Source of the DNA: Collybia mongolica
Lineage: Eukaryota > Basidiomycota > Agaricomycetes > Agaricales > Clitocybaceae
Direction of reading: 5' to 3'
DNA: 64,000 bases
Assembly (NCBI GenBank): GCA_013420905.1
Contig: JAAXNY010000001.1
Location: 6,138,001-6,202,000, forward strand
In this document: positions 24,764 through 34,439 of the stretch, piece after piece
Layout of the letters: the number at the start of each line of letters is the position of its first letter
Numbering within the stretch: the stretch's first letter is position 1
The notes under the pieces: generated by a model
The model's database searches: none
Seen by the model: only the letters and a program-made list of their open reading frames with translations
What the model was told of the DNA's origin: nothing
Translations under genes and position numbers: made by a program

Positions 24764-25536
24764 CCTGTGTGGACTGCAAAAATCCATGCAGAGTTTGCAA
24801 GGACACCATATAGATAATTTAAATTAGTACAGATGGCAAGGTCTATGGAAGTGGGGTGAAGGGTGGAAAAGGATGCAGAGCAAGGGGACAACAAGAAAAG
24901 GGCATCCCAAAGGGCAAGGGAGGTGAGTCACACAATACCACTCACCTATGTACTCACCATGCAGCACAACCCCCCCAGGAAAACCTCAGGGACCCAAGAC
25001 AAGGAGGATATGGCCACCAACACCCAGGGTGCCTAGTACACCTAACTGTGTAAGTCTTGTCTTTTATCACTTCTGTTTGCTAATTTCCCCATCCCAGGAC
25101 CAAGCATGTGCTCAATATGGGAACCCCCATCATTATGCCTTCACCTTGTGTGTAATCAGCCACCATGCCCACCCTGCCAGTGCAGGGCAAAGTCACCTGA
25201 ACAACAATGAGGTGTCTGTGATGCTTGGATATCAAGACCATAGCTGAGGAAGATGACAATGACAATGACAGCAACAACAGCAGCAGCAGCAACAGTGACA
25301 ACCAGTCCAGTGGCAATAATGGCAACAGCAGCACCAACAATGGCAGGAACAAAGAGAAAAATGACTACATAAATGAGTTGTTATCTTTATTGGTATGTGT
25401 TAGTAGTACATAAATGAGCAAATTTATATGGTGTCCATGCAGGGTCCACATGGACTTTTGCAGTCTGTACTGATTTATATTATTTTATATGGTGTCCTTG
25501 CAGACTCTGCATGGAGTCTGTGTGGACTTTTGCAGT
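24764..25536. repeat. Inverted-repeat element (~70-bp arms)
   Basis: The left arm (about 24764-24838: TGTGGACTGCAAAAATCCAT, TTTGCAAGGACACCATAT) recurs inverted at about 25455-25536. Extra copies of CATGGACTTTTGCAGTC-type motifs nearby (25430-25560) suggest a nested or tandem structure. It is probably a foldback or MITE-like element; no target duplication was identified. Confidence 0.45.
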
Positions 25537-25659
25537 CCATGCGGAGTCCACAAGGACATGTGGGGGAGTGTAAAGTACAGCCAAGCAGGCCTATATTGGA
25601 TTCCATATTGCTTCTATAGATTTCATGTAAATCTCACAAGGGTTTTATTCTCATCATTT

Positions 25660-25830
25660 ATTGGTATGAAATTCATCCCATGGGGATGAATTATGAGGGG
25701 TATGAATACAGAAAACTTTTGCATGAAATTCATCCACTGAATCATGCCCTAGAAGGGGGGTTTTCCCTCCATTTTTTCCTCCACAGGGGGTGTTTTTCAA
25801 ACATCTTGAGATGAAATTCATTATATTTTA
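25660..25830. repeat. TTCATCC-rich cluster, inverted relative to 2340-2620
   Basis: It contains ATGAAATTCATCCCATGGGG, GGGGTATGAATAC and related motifs that match the cluster at 2.4 kb when reverse-complemented. The retroposon at 25855 is inserted next to this cluster, and its target duplication is one of the GTGAATGAATTTCA motifs. Confidence 0.4.
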
Positions 25831-25854
25831 GGATTGTTAAGTGAATGAATTTCA

Positions 25855-26807
25855 ATGCTTCTTGATCTTTTACCACCACCATCCGACTGTGGGAATTTGT
25901 CCCTCCTGCACTAGGTCGTCCCTAAACTACCTAACACCTCATCCCTAATCGACATTGCCTTTCATCAGACCACTCTTTCGGCCTGGGCCACCATCCTTTT
26001 ATACCATATCCAAATTTTTAACTTATCAGAGCTGATCCTGACTATCTGCAGGGTCATCTCATCTTGCCTGTACTGGGGGCTTCACTAATCCGTTCACATC
26101 CACCTCATCAACTACCAGGCCACATGAGGACACCACAACTCTAGTACTCTGCTTCGCACAGATCCTTAGGGAGCGTCACCGCCAACATTCTCGACGATTT
26201 ATTCATACTCGCTTAACCACTACACCCAAACACAAAAGGAGGAAGGGGTCTGGCCCCCGATCAGCTACTGTCCCTGCACAGAGCACACCTCTTGGGGAGA
26301 ATGCCAGTTTATCGACCAATGGTGGGATTTGGCAGCCTCAGTTTGGAGGGGAGTCATTGCTTTGGGAGAGCGGTGTGGAACAGGGGGGAAAGTAATAGGG
26401 GGATTCAGGAGAGGGGGAGCAGGTTTGAGGTACGGGTCATTCATTTAGTTTGGACATTTATCTTTGACACTGGGGGGGAGTAATGGGTTTCCAGGGCACC
26501 CTGAAAATACCAGGGGGGGAGTGGAATGGGGTACCAACGTGAAGGGAGGGGACCATGCCCGGACAAGCGAAGGCAAACCTTTAAGGCGTTGGGAGGTTCA
26601 GACATGGTACAGTACAATACCGTTGGACTGCAGGTATCCTCAGTCTAGACCCGTAATACAACCTGGAGAGCAACTTAGTGTACAGCTCCACCCTGATGGC
26701 TCATTACAGATTACTTAGTGGTAATAGGTTTTTATGCCCGCATGTAGCTGGGTCAAACCCACATGCGCTTAATATTATTATATGAACAAAAAAAAAAAAA
26801 AAAAAAA
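25855..26807 (+). mobile_element. Poly-A retroposon with 14-bp target duplication
   Basis: The element begins ATGCTTCTTGATCTTTTACC and ends in a 20-nt poly-A tract (26788-26807). GTGAATGAATTTCA occurs immediately before it (25841-25854) and immediately after the tail (26808-26821), a clear target-site duplication from target-primed reverse transcription. Its first 689 nt match 1-689 in inverted orientation, and its last ~165 nt match 1220-1390. No reverse transcriptase is encoded, so it is non-autonomous (SINE-like but long) or a LINE derivative. Confidence 0.85.
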
Positions 26808-27248
26808 GTGAATGAATTTCATCTATTCTCAGTTTCACAGTGTATTTCCCTTGACTTTGGTTAGTAGTATATTTAGTTAGAGATGGAAGGCAAGGTGTAA
26901 TCCAACTGTGGTGTTTGATACATTTGCAACAAACAACATGTATCACTCAAATATCACCCCTTGAATTTCCCCTTAGAATTATTGTTTTACAAACAGCCCC
27001 TCAACTTCCTATTTGAGAATCTAATCGTTGATTATGGTTATCTACGCGTTTGTCACGTGGTGGGAACGTTGAATTTAAGGCTTATTTGTGCAGGTTATTT
27101 TATATTTCTCCGGATGCTTGATCGATTTTTTATCCATCGCGGTGCTTCTGTGTCATTTCTTTCTTTCCGACCACTTTACTGTCGGCCGCCTCCAGGATTA
27201 CTTTTCTCTTTATTTTCTACTTCATCACCGCGTTCAGTTAAGAAAAAA

Positions 27249-29529
27249 ATGCCGCCCAAGAAAGCAGCCGCACCTGAAAAGAAAACACTTCTTGGGAGAC
27301 CAAGTAACAATCTCAAGATTGGCATCGTAGGTTTGTTCTTGTGAAAAAGTTACCGGTTCATCGATTGAATTTCCTTTTTTTGCAAGGTCTGCCCAATGTT
27401 GGGAAGTCTTCCTTCTTCAATGCCCTCTCCGAAACAGGTCGGTGATAACTTGCGATTCGTTAGAGTTTTGCACAGTTTAGCCTTGACGCGGCTTGCTTTC
27501 TTATAGATCTCGGAAAGGCTGCCAACTTTCCTTATGCCACTATAAACCCTGAAGAGGCTCGTATTCCTGTACCCGACGTCCGGTTTGAATGGCTGTGCGA
27601 TGTGTATAAGCCTGCATCGCGCGTCCCCGCTTTCTTGACGTGCATCGACATTGCTGGTCTTACTGCCGTATGTTCCAACCCAATATATACACCTCGAGAA
27701 TGATCAAATTTACTCGTCGGTGAATAATAGGGTGCGTCTACTGGAGCAGGGCTCGGCAACTCTTTTTTGTCACACGTCCGCGCTGTCGATGGTATTTTTC
27801 AAGTTATCCGTGCTTTCGACGATGCGGAAGTCATTCACGTTGAGGGTGATGTGGATCCCCTCCGTGATATGGAGATCATTCAAACCGAACTGAGACTGAA
27901 GGATATCGAATGGGTGGAAAAGGCTTTGGACAATCTCAAGAAATCGGGCCGAAGTCTAGGAAGCAATAGTTTGGCGGACAAAGCAAAGAAGGAGGAGATC
28001 GTAAGCTGCGTTCTCGTTAGTTTATCATACTCTCTGACTATACCTTGTAGGCTGTAGTCGAGAAGATCTTAAAGGTCCTTACCGTTGAGAACAAGGATAT
28101 CCGTAAAGCAGACTGGAACAACAAAGAGGTGAGTTAAATTCTGTTTTCTGGACTGTTTTGCTTCTTTGGTGGCTCCGCATGATGAAAAAGAGTATGTTTA
28201 CTCGAATAACCCAGCTCGTCGAGGAGGGAGTAACGCCCCAATATTCCCATGAGATCAGGTCGTTTATCTGATACCCTTTCAATTTTTATATTTCAAATCG
28301 TTATCTTTGCTATTCAAACTATGACTAACGATGGCTTTCTGACAGGTGAATTTCATAACTCTCCCGTGCTTTTCCTCCACTTTATACACTTTTACCCTGA
28401 TGAAAAAGAGCACATACGCTCGATAACCCAGCTCGTCGAGGAGGGAGTAACGCCCCAACATACCTTTGAGATCAATTTGTTATCTGCTGATTCTTTGCCT
28501 TTCTTCCCTTGAAATGTCACAACATACTGACTCGTTTTCTTCATATAGGTGAATATAAATCCGGCTTGCAATATTTATTGCCTACTCTTTGTTTCTTTTG
28601 TTCGTGTTTTACTGATGAAAAAGAGCATCTGCTCGATAACCCAGCTCGTTGAGGCGGGAGTAACGCCCCATTATGCCTTTGAGATAATTTATCCATCTGA
28701 CTTTCTCATCTTTTCTTGATTATCATTCTTATCTCTGTCCAAGGCTGACCCGTATCTGTTTCATAACAGATTGACGTTGTAAACGGCCTGTCATTGCTCA
28801 CCGCCAAACCTGTGACCTACCTTGTCAACCTCAGCGAGAAAGATTACATCCGGAAGAAGAATAAATGGTACGCACAGCATCACTATTTCTGCACATCAAT
28901 GTTGAATTTGACGGAATTTTACAGGCTTCCTAAAATCAAGGGCTGGATTGACGCGAACAATCCAGGCGACCCTCTTATCCCCTTCTCTGTGGCACTCGAG
29001 GAGCGTCTGGTGGTCATGTCCCCCGAGGAGAAAAAGGAAGAGGAGACTAAGATTGGTGCCTCTAGTGCCCTCGGGAAGATTACACAGGCAGGATACAGCA
29101 GTCTTGACGTTTGTCCTACTCTATCAACTGGGCCTTTGATATACTGATAGCTTGCATTTAGCTCATTCGTTACTTCACCTGCGGACCTGATGAAGTCCGG
29201 GCATGGACTATCAGGAAGGGGACGAAAGCTCCGCAGGCTGCTGGAGTTATTCAGTGCGTCAAGTTTTCTAGTTGATCGAGGTAAACCAAACCCACCTTTG
29301 GCGTTTACAGTTCGGACTTCGAGAACAAGTTTGTGTGTGGGGAAATCATGTCTTATGATGACTTGAAGGAGTATGGCAGTGAGGCATCTGTCAAGGCAGC
29401 TGGCAAGCTCAGGCAACAGGGCAAACCTTACGAGAGTACGTCGTTTCTCCCTCAAGTGCCTGCCTATCATTGAACTTCTGGTTTACAGTGATCGACGGTG
29501 ACATTGCATACTGGAAGGCTGGTGGCTAA
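27249..29529 (+). CDS. OLA1: Obg-like ATPase 1 (YchF/OLA1)
   Basis: Ten exons (27249-27330, 27387-27437, 27507-27667, 27731-28000, 28051-28128, 28770-28867, 28925-29108, 29162-29253, 29311-29435, 29489-29529) sum to 1182 nt, a 393-residue protein with no frame problem. The N-terminus reads [17 protein letters not shown], then the P-loop [11 protein letters not shown], the switch II block CIDIAGLT, and the helical [17 protein letters not shown]. The C-terminal TGS-type region has [20 protein letters not shown] and [13 protein letters not shown], as in fungal orthologues. OLA1/YchF is a cytosolic ATPase linked to ribosomes and stress responses. One oddity is that the residue after DIAGLT is Ala at an exon end where I expect Lys. 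Intron 5 (28129-28769) is exceptional and described separately. It converges with the gene at 29746-30793. Confidence 0.95.
28175..28275 (+). ncRNA. Candidate intronic box C/D-like RNA, copy 1
   Basis: Box C-like ATGATGA (28179-28185) and box D-like CTGA (28268-28271) are 82 nt apart. Between them is a short hairpin (GAGTA-TGTT-TACTC) and the conserved core ATAACCCAGCTCG, GAGGAGGGAGTAACGCCCCA. The core is nearly invariant in all three copies while flanks diverge, indicating selection on an RNA. No rRNA target is assigned. Confidence 0.55.
28393..28494 (+). ncRNA. Candidate intronic box C/D-like RNA, copy 2
   Basis: CTGATGA (28397-28403) and CTGA (28487-28490) bound the copy. The first hairpin is GAGC-ACATAC-GCTC; compared with copy 1, a T-A pair has become C-G on both sides, a compensatory change. 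The core AACCCAGCTCGTCGAGG and GGGAGTAACGCCCCAA matches copy 1 exactly. Confidence 0.55.
28608..28704 (+). ncRNA. Candidate intronic box C/D-like RNA, copy 3
   Basis: CTGATGA (28612-28618) and CTGA (28697-28700) bound the copy. The first hairpin is GAGC-ATCT-GCTC. The core shows two changes relative to the other copies (CTCGTTGAGG, GCGGGAGTAACGCCCC); the C in GGCG can pair with CGCC, so structure is kept or strengthened. Confidence 0.55.
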
Positions 29530-29745
29530 ATCGCCGTCCTCCCATGTCTTTACATGATTGGATGGGAAGCAGGAAATATTCGAATGTGTAGAATTGTACC
29601 TTGTATTGATTCGGCTTCGATTTACTATGATATTCGTCCCGGATTGGATAGCCCTTAGAGAGACGGCAAAGTTGTCGTATAATACAATATATCATATGTG
29701 AAACTACATATAAACGGTTGTGGTCATAGAGAATCCTCGTCGCTT

Positions 29746-30793
29746 TCAGTATCGCCGCCCCCTTGGGGCTTCATCTCGTGAATCTATGCCCCACCGTCGT
29801 ACATCCCTTTCCCGTTCTGTCTCCCGGTCCGTGACACCATGACCTCTATCGTCTCTCCGTGATTCCCTGTACGGCCCGCGCGGAGGTGGAGGTGAAGGAG
29901 GCGTTCTCGGACCACTCTGTGCGCGGCGGGGTCGGTGAGAGTCGTGATCACGTCCGTCCAGACGAGAACGGCGAGGAGATATGGACCGACGGTAGTGTGG
30001 AGGGGGTCGGCGGGGAGATATAGAGCGATAATGGGGTGACCCGGAACGGTAATGGGGTGATCTGGAACGACGCCGGGGAGATATAAAACGAGAGTGCGGG
30101 GACCTTGGACGACGGGGCGGGGACCTTGAGCGAGAGCGGTCCACTGGTCGCCTTCTGCCGTCGTCCCTCTCGTCTCTGATTGCGGGCCGTGCCCTGTCCC
30201 GTTCATAGTCGAGTCGACGCTGCTCCTTGCGTGCGCGTTTTTCTTCCTTTCGCTCTACTTTTCTGCGACGTTTCTCCTCCTTTTCTAGCGCGTGCTGTGC
30301 GTCCTTTCCGTCAGATTTTACGAGTGCGCCGTCCTTGGTGGATACGGAGGGCGAGGCGTCTGCGGCTCTGCTGGCTGTTGGGCTGGACGCAGGTGCACCG
30401 GTTTTTTTGGCCGGTTCAAATCCTCTACCATAGGTGACGTTTAGGCTCGTTTAAATGGGCAAGTTAAGTTTGGGATGGGCGCACAATGCTACTGCTAGAG
30501 CGTCTGCTTCGAGCTCTTTGACTTTCCTAATCTCTTCCTGGCGCTCGGCTTCGGCAATAGTCACGTCGCGGTTATACCAGTGTACATCCTTGTTTTTCTG
30601 CCATCGTCCCGTGGGCGCATTGATACTGTGCCCAAGGTAATTCTAGGAAATCGTGCGACTGTGTCAATCAACATTGTGCTTTGAACAGAACGCTTGTGTG
30701 GAGACTTACCTCCCTGTCCTTGTCTGCTGATACATCTGACCACTTGAACTCTGCTTGGCCTCCTCGCGTCCCTCCGCGGACGGGCTCGAACAT
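29746..30793 (-). CDS. MMTAG2-like protein with SR-rich tail
   Basis: Three exons (30793-30710, 30642-30485, 30424-29746) give an exact 306-residue frame. The N-terminus begins MFEPVRGGTRGGQAEFKW, then VSADKDRE-NYLGHSINAPTG and RWQKNKDVHWY, the signature of the MMTAG2/'multiple myeloma tumor-associated protein 2' domain (Pfam PF10159). A central Lys/Arg/Glu coiled region (EKEEKRRRKVERKEEK) and a C-terminal ~130 residues with many RS, SP and SPRR repeats follow. The tail resembles splicing-related SR proteins, so a nuclear RNA-linked role is inferred; no biochemical function is established from sequence. It converges on OLA1 with a 216-nt gap. Confidence 0.85.
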
Positions 30794-31070
30794 TTGCTGA
30801 AAGTATAGGAAATTTGGGGGTGGTTGTAGTCTGAGTTGAGAAAGGTGAAATTACATAATATTTGCAATTGCAACCGACTTGAGTTTTGACAAACCGAATT
30901 TCAAAATAAACCACATCCTTCCTCTTGGGCGACGTCCAACCGCGTCTCACTATTGCAAGGAATTTCCCTGTAGGAATCTGAAAAATCCTACACACTGAAG
31001 GCTTATTTTATTCCCATCTATCAGGACCAGTAAGAGGCCCTCTATCCCGGACAACCCCCACTATCCGAAT

Positions 31071-32140
31071 TTAACGGAATAGCCCACACCTGTCCTTCAA
31101 GGCACTGGGAGGGTCTTCCAAGTCATCAGCATAGGCGTTCCACAAAAGCTCGTCATTAATATCACCTCCCTTTCTCAGACATATACCTCCCTCTTTTAAA
31201 TAAGCGTTCCCCTCACTCACCCCCTGCTTTGCTACACTCAGTTTAAATATGCCATCACTGGCAGTAACCTCCCCGAACATCATTCCCTGCGTCTTTGGCG
31301 TTACTTCAACACTTGAAACCTCATATTCAGCATTATTATCGCTACAATGATACATCTAAAATCCTGGAGCAATAATGCGATTAATTGTGGCCCAAGGTCA
31401 TGGAGGGTGCCCGATAGTTCTCTGGTTTGGAGAACCTTCGCCCACCACCCTTCTGCCACAAGAATTCCTCGAACAGGTTCCGCTCCTACAAACTGGCGAA
31501 GTATCTACTACTACTCCAGGCTTCTTGGTGGAAGAGTTCTGCAATACCATAGAAAGCGGGAAACGTCTTGGGTAAGACGGGCATGTTTTGTAAAACTCAA
31601 GGGCACCGTCGTTCAAAGCGAGGTTTTTCTGCTGACGCAGGAATTCGCTCCTGCCAGAGTGCCGTATTTGCATTGCTAATGTCGGCGCTTGGCATACTGC
31701 ACTCGTACCCCACTGTGTCGCAGGCGAATATGGTCTTCCTACCAGCGACTATCCACAGGATCTTCGGGCTTCTTAGTCGCTTCTCAAGGACATGTCGTCA
31801 ATAGCATCATTCGGGCACCAAGAACGCAGTTGTATAGATGCTGGCTAGACATGTCAAATTTGGGCTGCGCGAAACGCATATGGACCATGAATCCCATCTC
31901 AGGCACTGCAGGATCAGATTCTTTGGAAGAGGTAGGTAGCTCGATAGCACCCCTCGCCTACGAATTTCAGAATTTTGTCCCAGGAGACGGTGTATGAGAA
32001 GCCGCCAGAAGAGTGTGGTGGTGCGTGCTGCTTGGAAGGAGTTGAAAACGAATAGACTGGCCCAACAAGAAACATGGATGAGTATTTCTGTTGTATCTTG
32101 GTGATTGGGCTAGTTGCAGAAGTCGAATATTGCCTGGGCA
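31071..32140 (-). other. Possible unassigned coding region, frame broken
   Basis: Minus-strand segments read like protein in pieces: VLEKRLRSPKILWIVAGRKT (near 31790), MPVLPKTFPAFYGIAELFHQ (near 31580) and an ORF at 31355-31071 of 94 residues (YEVSSVEVTPKTQGMMFGEV). Stops separate the first two even allowing short introns. I do not recognise the family. It could be a decayed gene or an unusual multi-exon gene. Confidence 0.3.
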
Positions 32141-32569
32141 CTATTTATAGGTATGCAATAGATATTGATGACCCAGATATACCGTCAGGTGGTCGTTTCC
32201 TGGTGCCAAATGGCACTTGAGCAATTGCAATATTCACCCGAGCAAATTGCAACAGGAACTAGCCTAAACGCCAAGTTTGAGCCCCCATGCAGCCGCTATT
32301 TTTAGATTTTAACCCCGCACACATTCAGACTCAGTTAAGGTTGAATTCGCTCCACACATTTACAGTAACCTACAGCGTCGCAAGTTGAGCGTCTTTTACC
32401 ATTTATTTCTTCAAGTGACACCTTAATCCTACCAATCAAGGATCCTACCCAATTGAACCTTGCAGGCCGAATCCCAAACCCCATAGTACACAGAGCAATT
32501 TAAACGCCGAACTCAACGTCAACTACGTCAGTAGTAACTCAACTGGTCCTATGTTCCAGCTTTACCAAC

Positions 32570-33973
32570 TTGAATAGCTTTACAGGGATGAAGCCGCCGA
32601 GCAAACAACCAGCAACGTGGGACGAGCTCTTGCCGTCTGAGCTCGTCTCACATATATTCAGATTGGCAGTGCTTGAAGGTATTGAAGCTGGGTCAACTAG
32701 TGTGGATTCGAGCGCTTTGCTGTTTGGGAGAGTCTCTAAACGCTGGAGAGACATCGCGTACTCCACCCCTGCACTCTGGACGTCCGTATCTGTGAACGTG
32801 AGCCGGGCCGTCAGCATCCCTCGTCTCGTTCCTGGAGTCCGATTGTGGCTCCTCAGAGCTGGTTCACTCCCGTTGTCGGTGAGGCTGACAGTTTCGCGCG
32901 CTTCGCAGAATCTGCTCCCGCAGCTTGCACTTCTCACGGAAGCGGTCCTATCATTCTCTCCCCAGATCCGTGACCTGACAATCTGGGTGATATTTGAACT
33001 GACCAAGTATCCGGTACGCACTACGCTTGGCACCCACGATTACATTGTCCTCGGCGAGGGCGGATTCCCCATCCTCGAGATGCTGGACATCGTTAACCCC
33101 CGCGACTGCTCCGATACGGTCCTGGCAAATATCCTCGGAACAGCACCAGCGCTCCGGTTGTTGTCAGTCACGGATTATCCAGGCACCATATCGTCGCTCC
33201 CAGTTCCCATGGCACGGCTGCAGCGCCTTATGTGGGGGCCCAACGAGCCACCAACGACGGCACGAGACGTGATTCGCCGTGCGCCGGAGTTGGAAGAGTG
33301 TCGGTTCTGGCTTGCCTCGATGGTCGCGATGGTGCCCTCTGGGAACGAAATCGATATCCACCGCCGCCTCCGCCGCCTACACATCGGCCCGGTGGGGTTC
33401 GAGCAGTTTCTCGCTGGACTGACGCTGCCTGCTCTCACGCACCTCATCTTCGACGGGGCCCGCCCGCATCACCTGCACGGTCCCGTTCCGTGGCCCCAGC
33501 AGGATGTCGCAGCGTTCCTGATACGCTCCCGGTGCGCCTTGGAGCAGCTGTCGTTGTTGGATGTCGATATGACGCCGCAGGATCTGGAGGCGTGCTTAGA
33601 GTTGGTGTCGCCAACGCTCAGGGAGCTGTGCGTTAATCGTGGGCCGGACGGGCTGGTGGGGGCAGCGCTGCTGGCGCGTCTGACTGCCCCGGGGGCGGAC
33701 CAGGGGCCTAAACCTAGGGATGTGCTGTGCCCCCGACTGGAGCGCGTGCGGGTGAGGGGTGGTGTCCTGGAGCGGGACGGGTACGGGACAGGGATGCTGG
33801 ATATGCTGGAGTCACGGTTTTATCGTGATCCGGCTGGGATGGATGGGGTCGTGCGATTGAAGTCTGCGATCGTTGCGGGGACGTTTGGGCCACGTCAGAG
33901 GAAGAGGGTGGATAATCTCAAGAAGGATGGGTTTGATCTTCATTTCACCCTTGAGGGTAATAGGTATCTTTGA
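32570..33973 (+). CDS. F-box protein, Agaricomycete type
   Basis: A single intron-less ORF of 467 residues. The F-box lies at about residues 17-70: WDELLPSELVSHIFRLA, then RVSKRWRDIAYSTPALWTSV. The remainder is Leu-rich with loosely repeated 25-35 residue units (SPTLRELCVN, ALEQLSLLDVDMT), as in the large F-box/LRR-like families of mushrooms. F-box proteins recruit substrates to SCF ubiquitin ligases; the substrate here is unknown. The start could also be the second Met (32588). Codon use is GC-rich compared with the flanking DNA, and the frame is intact. Confidence 0.8.
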   Translation: MNSFTGMKPPSKQPATWDELLPSELVSHIFRLAVLEGIEAGSTSVDSSALLFGRVSKRWRDIAYSTPALWTSVSVNVSRAVSIPRLVPGVRLWLLRAGSLPLSVRLTVSRASQNLLPQLALLTEAVLSFSPQIRDLTIWVIFELTKYPVRTTLGTHDYIVLGEGGFPILEMLDIVNPRDCSDTVLANILGTAPALRLLSVTDYPGTISSLPVPMARLQRLMWGPNEPPTTARDVIRRAPELEECRFWLASMVAMVPSGNEIDIHRRLRRLHIGPVGFEQFLAGLTLPALTHLIFDGARPHHLHGPVPWPQQDVAAFLIRSRCALEQLSLLDVDMTPQDLEACLELVSPTLRELCVNRGPDGLVGAALLARLTAPGADQGPKPRDVLCPRLERVRVRGGVLERDGYGTGMLDMLESRFYRDPAGMDGVVRLKSAIVAGTFGPRQRKRVDNLKKDGFDLHFTLEGNRYL

Positions 33974-34439
33974 CCTTTGCAAAAAAAATTTAAATGATGT
34001 ACTTGGAGGTTCGGTTCTGCTTTGGGATTGGAAATTTCATAATTATAATCCCTTTGTTCATCCATATGTCATTGTAGGGGTATTTGAAATCTGAACATTG
34101 TATACCAAACAGGTTTATGTTTTTTTTTGTGGTGCATTATAAGGTTGGGCGACGACTCACGAAGTCAGCCTTTGACCACTCTGCAAAGGTCGAAGGGGGG
34201 CAAACTCCGCAGTAGTAGTGGGAGATTAATCGATAATATAAGCACCCTGAGGTGCAATGGTATTTACATGAAAGCCAATTTAGCAGACAGTGTGGGACTC
34301 GAGACAAGTGCACCCATTATTGAGACTTATCAACTACATTCTGACAGACATCTTGTCACTTTACCCGCCAACACCCCAGACTTAGTATGCCAGTGATCTG
34401 GTAAGTCTTCCTCATTCGGCCGTCAAGGTCGTTCGGTGG

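Larger units (their letters stand above)
22790..25850. other. CpG-poor repeat debris without an intact gene
   Basis: Composition changes sharply at about 22790 to AT-rich, CpG-depleted sequence like that of 2.3-4.2 kb and 6.9-9.1 kb. Short frames occur on both strands (for example 24606-24827 and 24856-25053), all without recognisable domains. A CAG/AAC-type low-complexity tract lies at about 25250-25350. It is most likely old transposable-element sequence. Confidence 0.5.
28129..28769 (+). repeat. Triplicated OLA1 intron with back-to-back splice sites
   Basis: The 641-nt gap between exons 5 and 6 consists of three tandem units: 28129-28345, 28346-28548 and 28549-28769. Each starts with a donor (GTGAGT, GTGAAT, GTGAAT), carries a CTAAC/CTGAC branch-point motif about 20 nt before its end, and ends in an acceptor (GACAG, ATATAG, AACAG). 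The acceptor of one unit abuts the donor of the next with no exon between. Each unit contains one copy of the C/D-like RNA below. It could be removed as one intron or by stepwise (recursive) splicing. Confidence 0.8.

Noticed and set aside
25225..25413. Asn/Ser-rich ORF (NSSSSNSDNQSS)
   Set aside because: Product of a CAG/AAC low-complexity tract in repeat debris.
28948..29470. Antisense ORF of 183 codons across OLA1 exons
   Set aside because: Opposite strand of conserved OLA1 exons and introns; no domain.
30561..30995. 144-codon minus ORF overlapping the MMTAG2-like gene
   Set aside because: It reads through an intron in the wrong frame; the spliced exons give the conserved domain instead.
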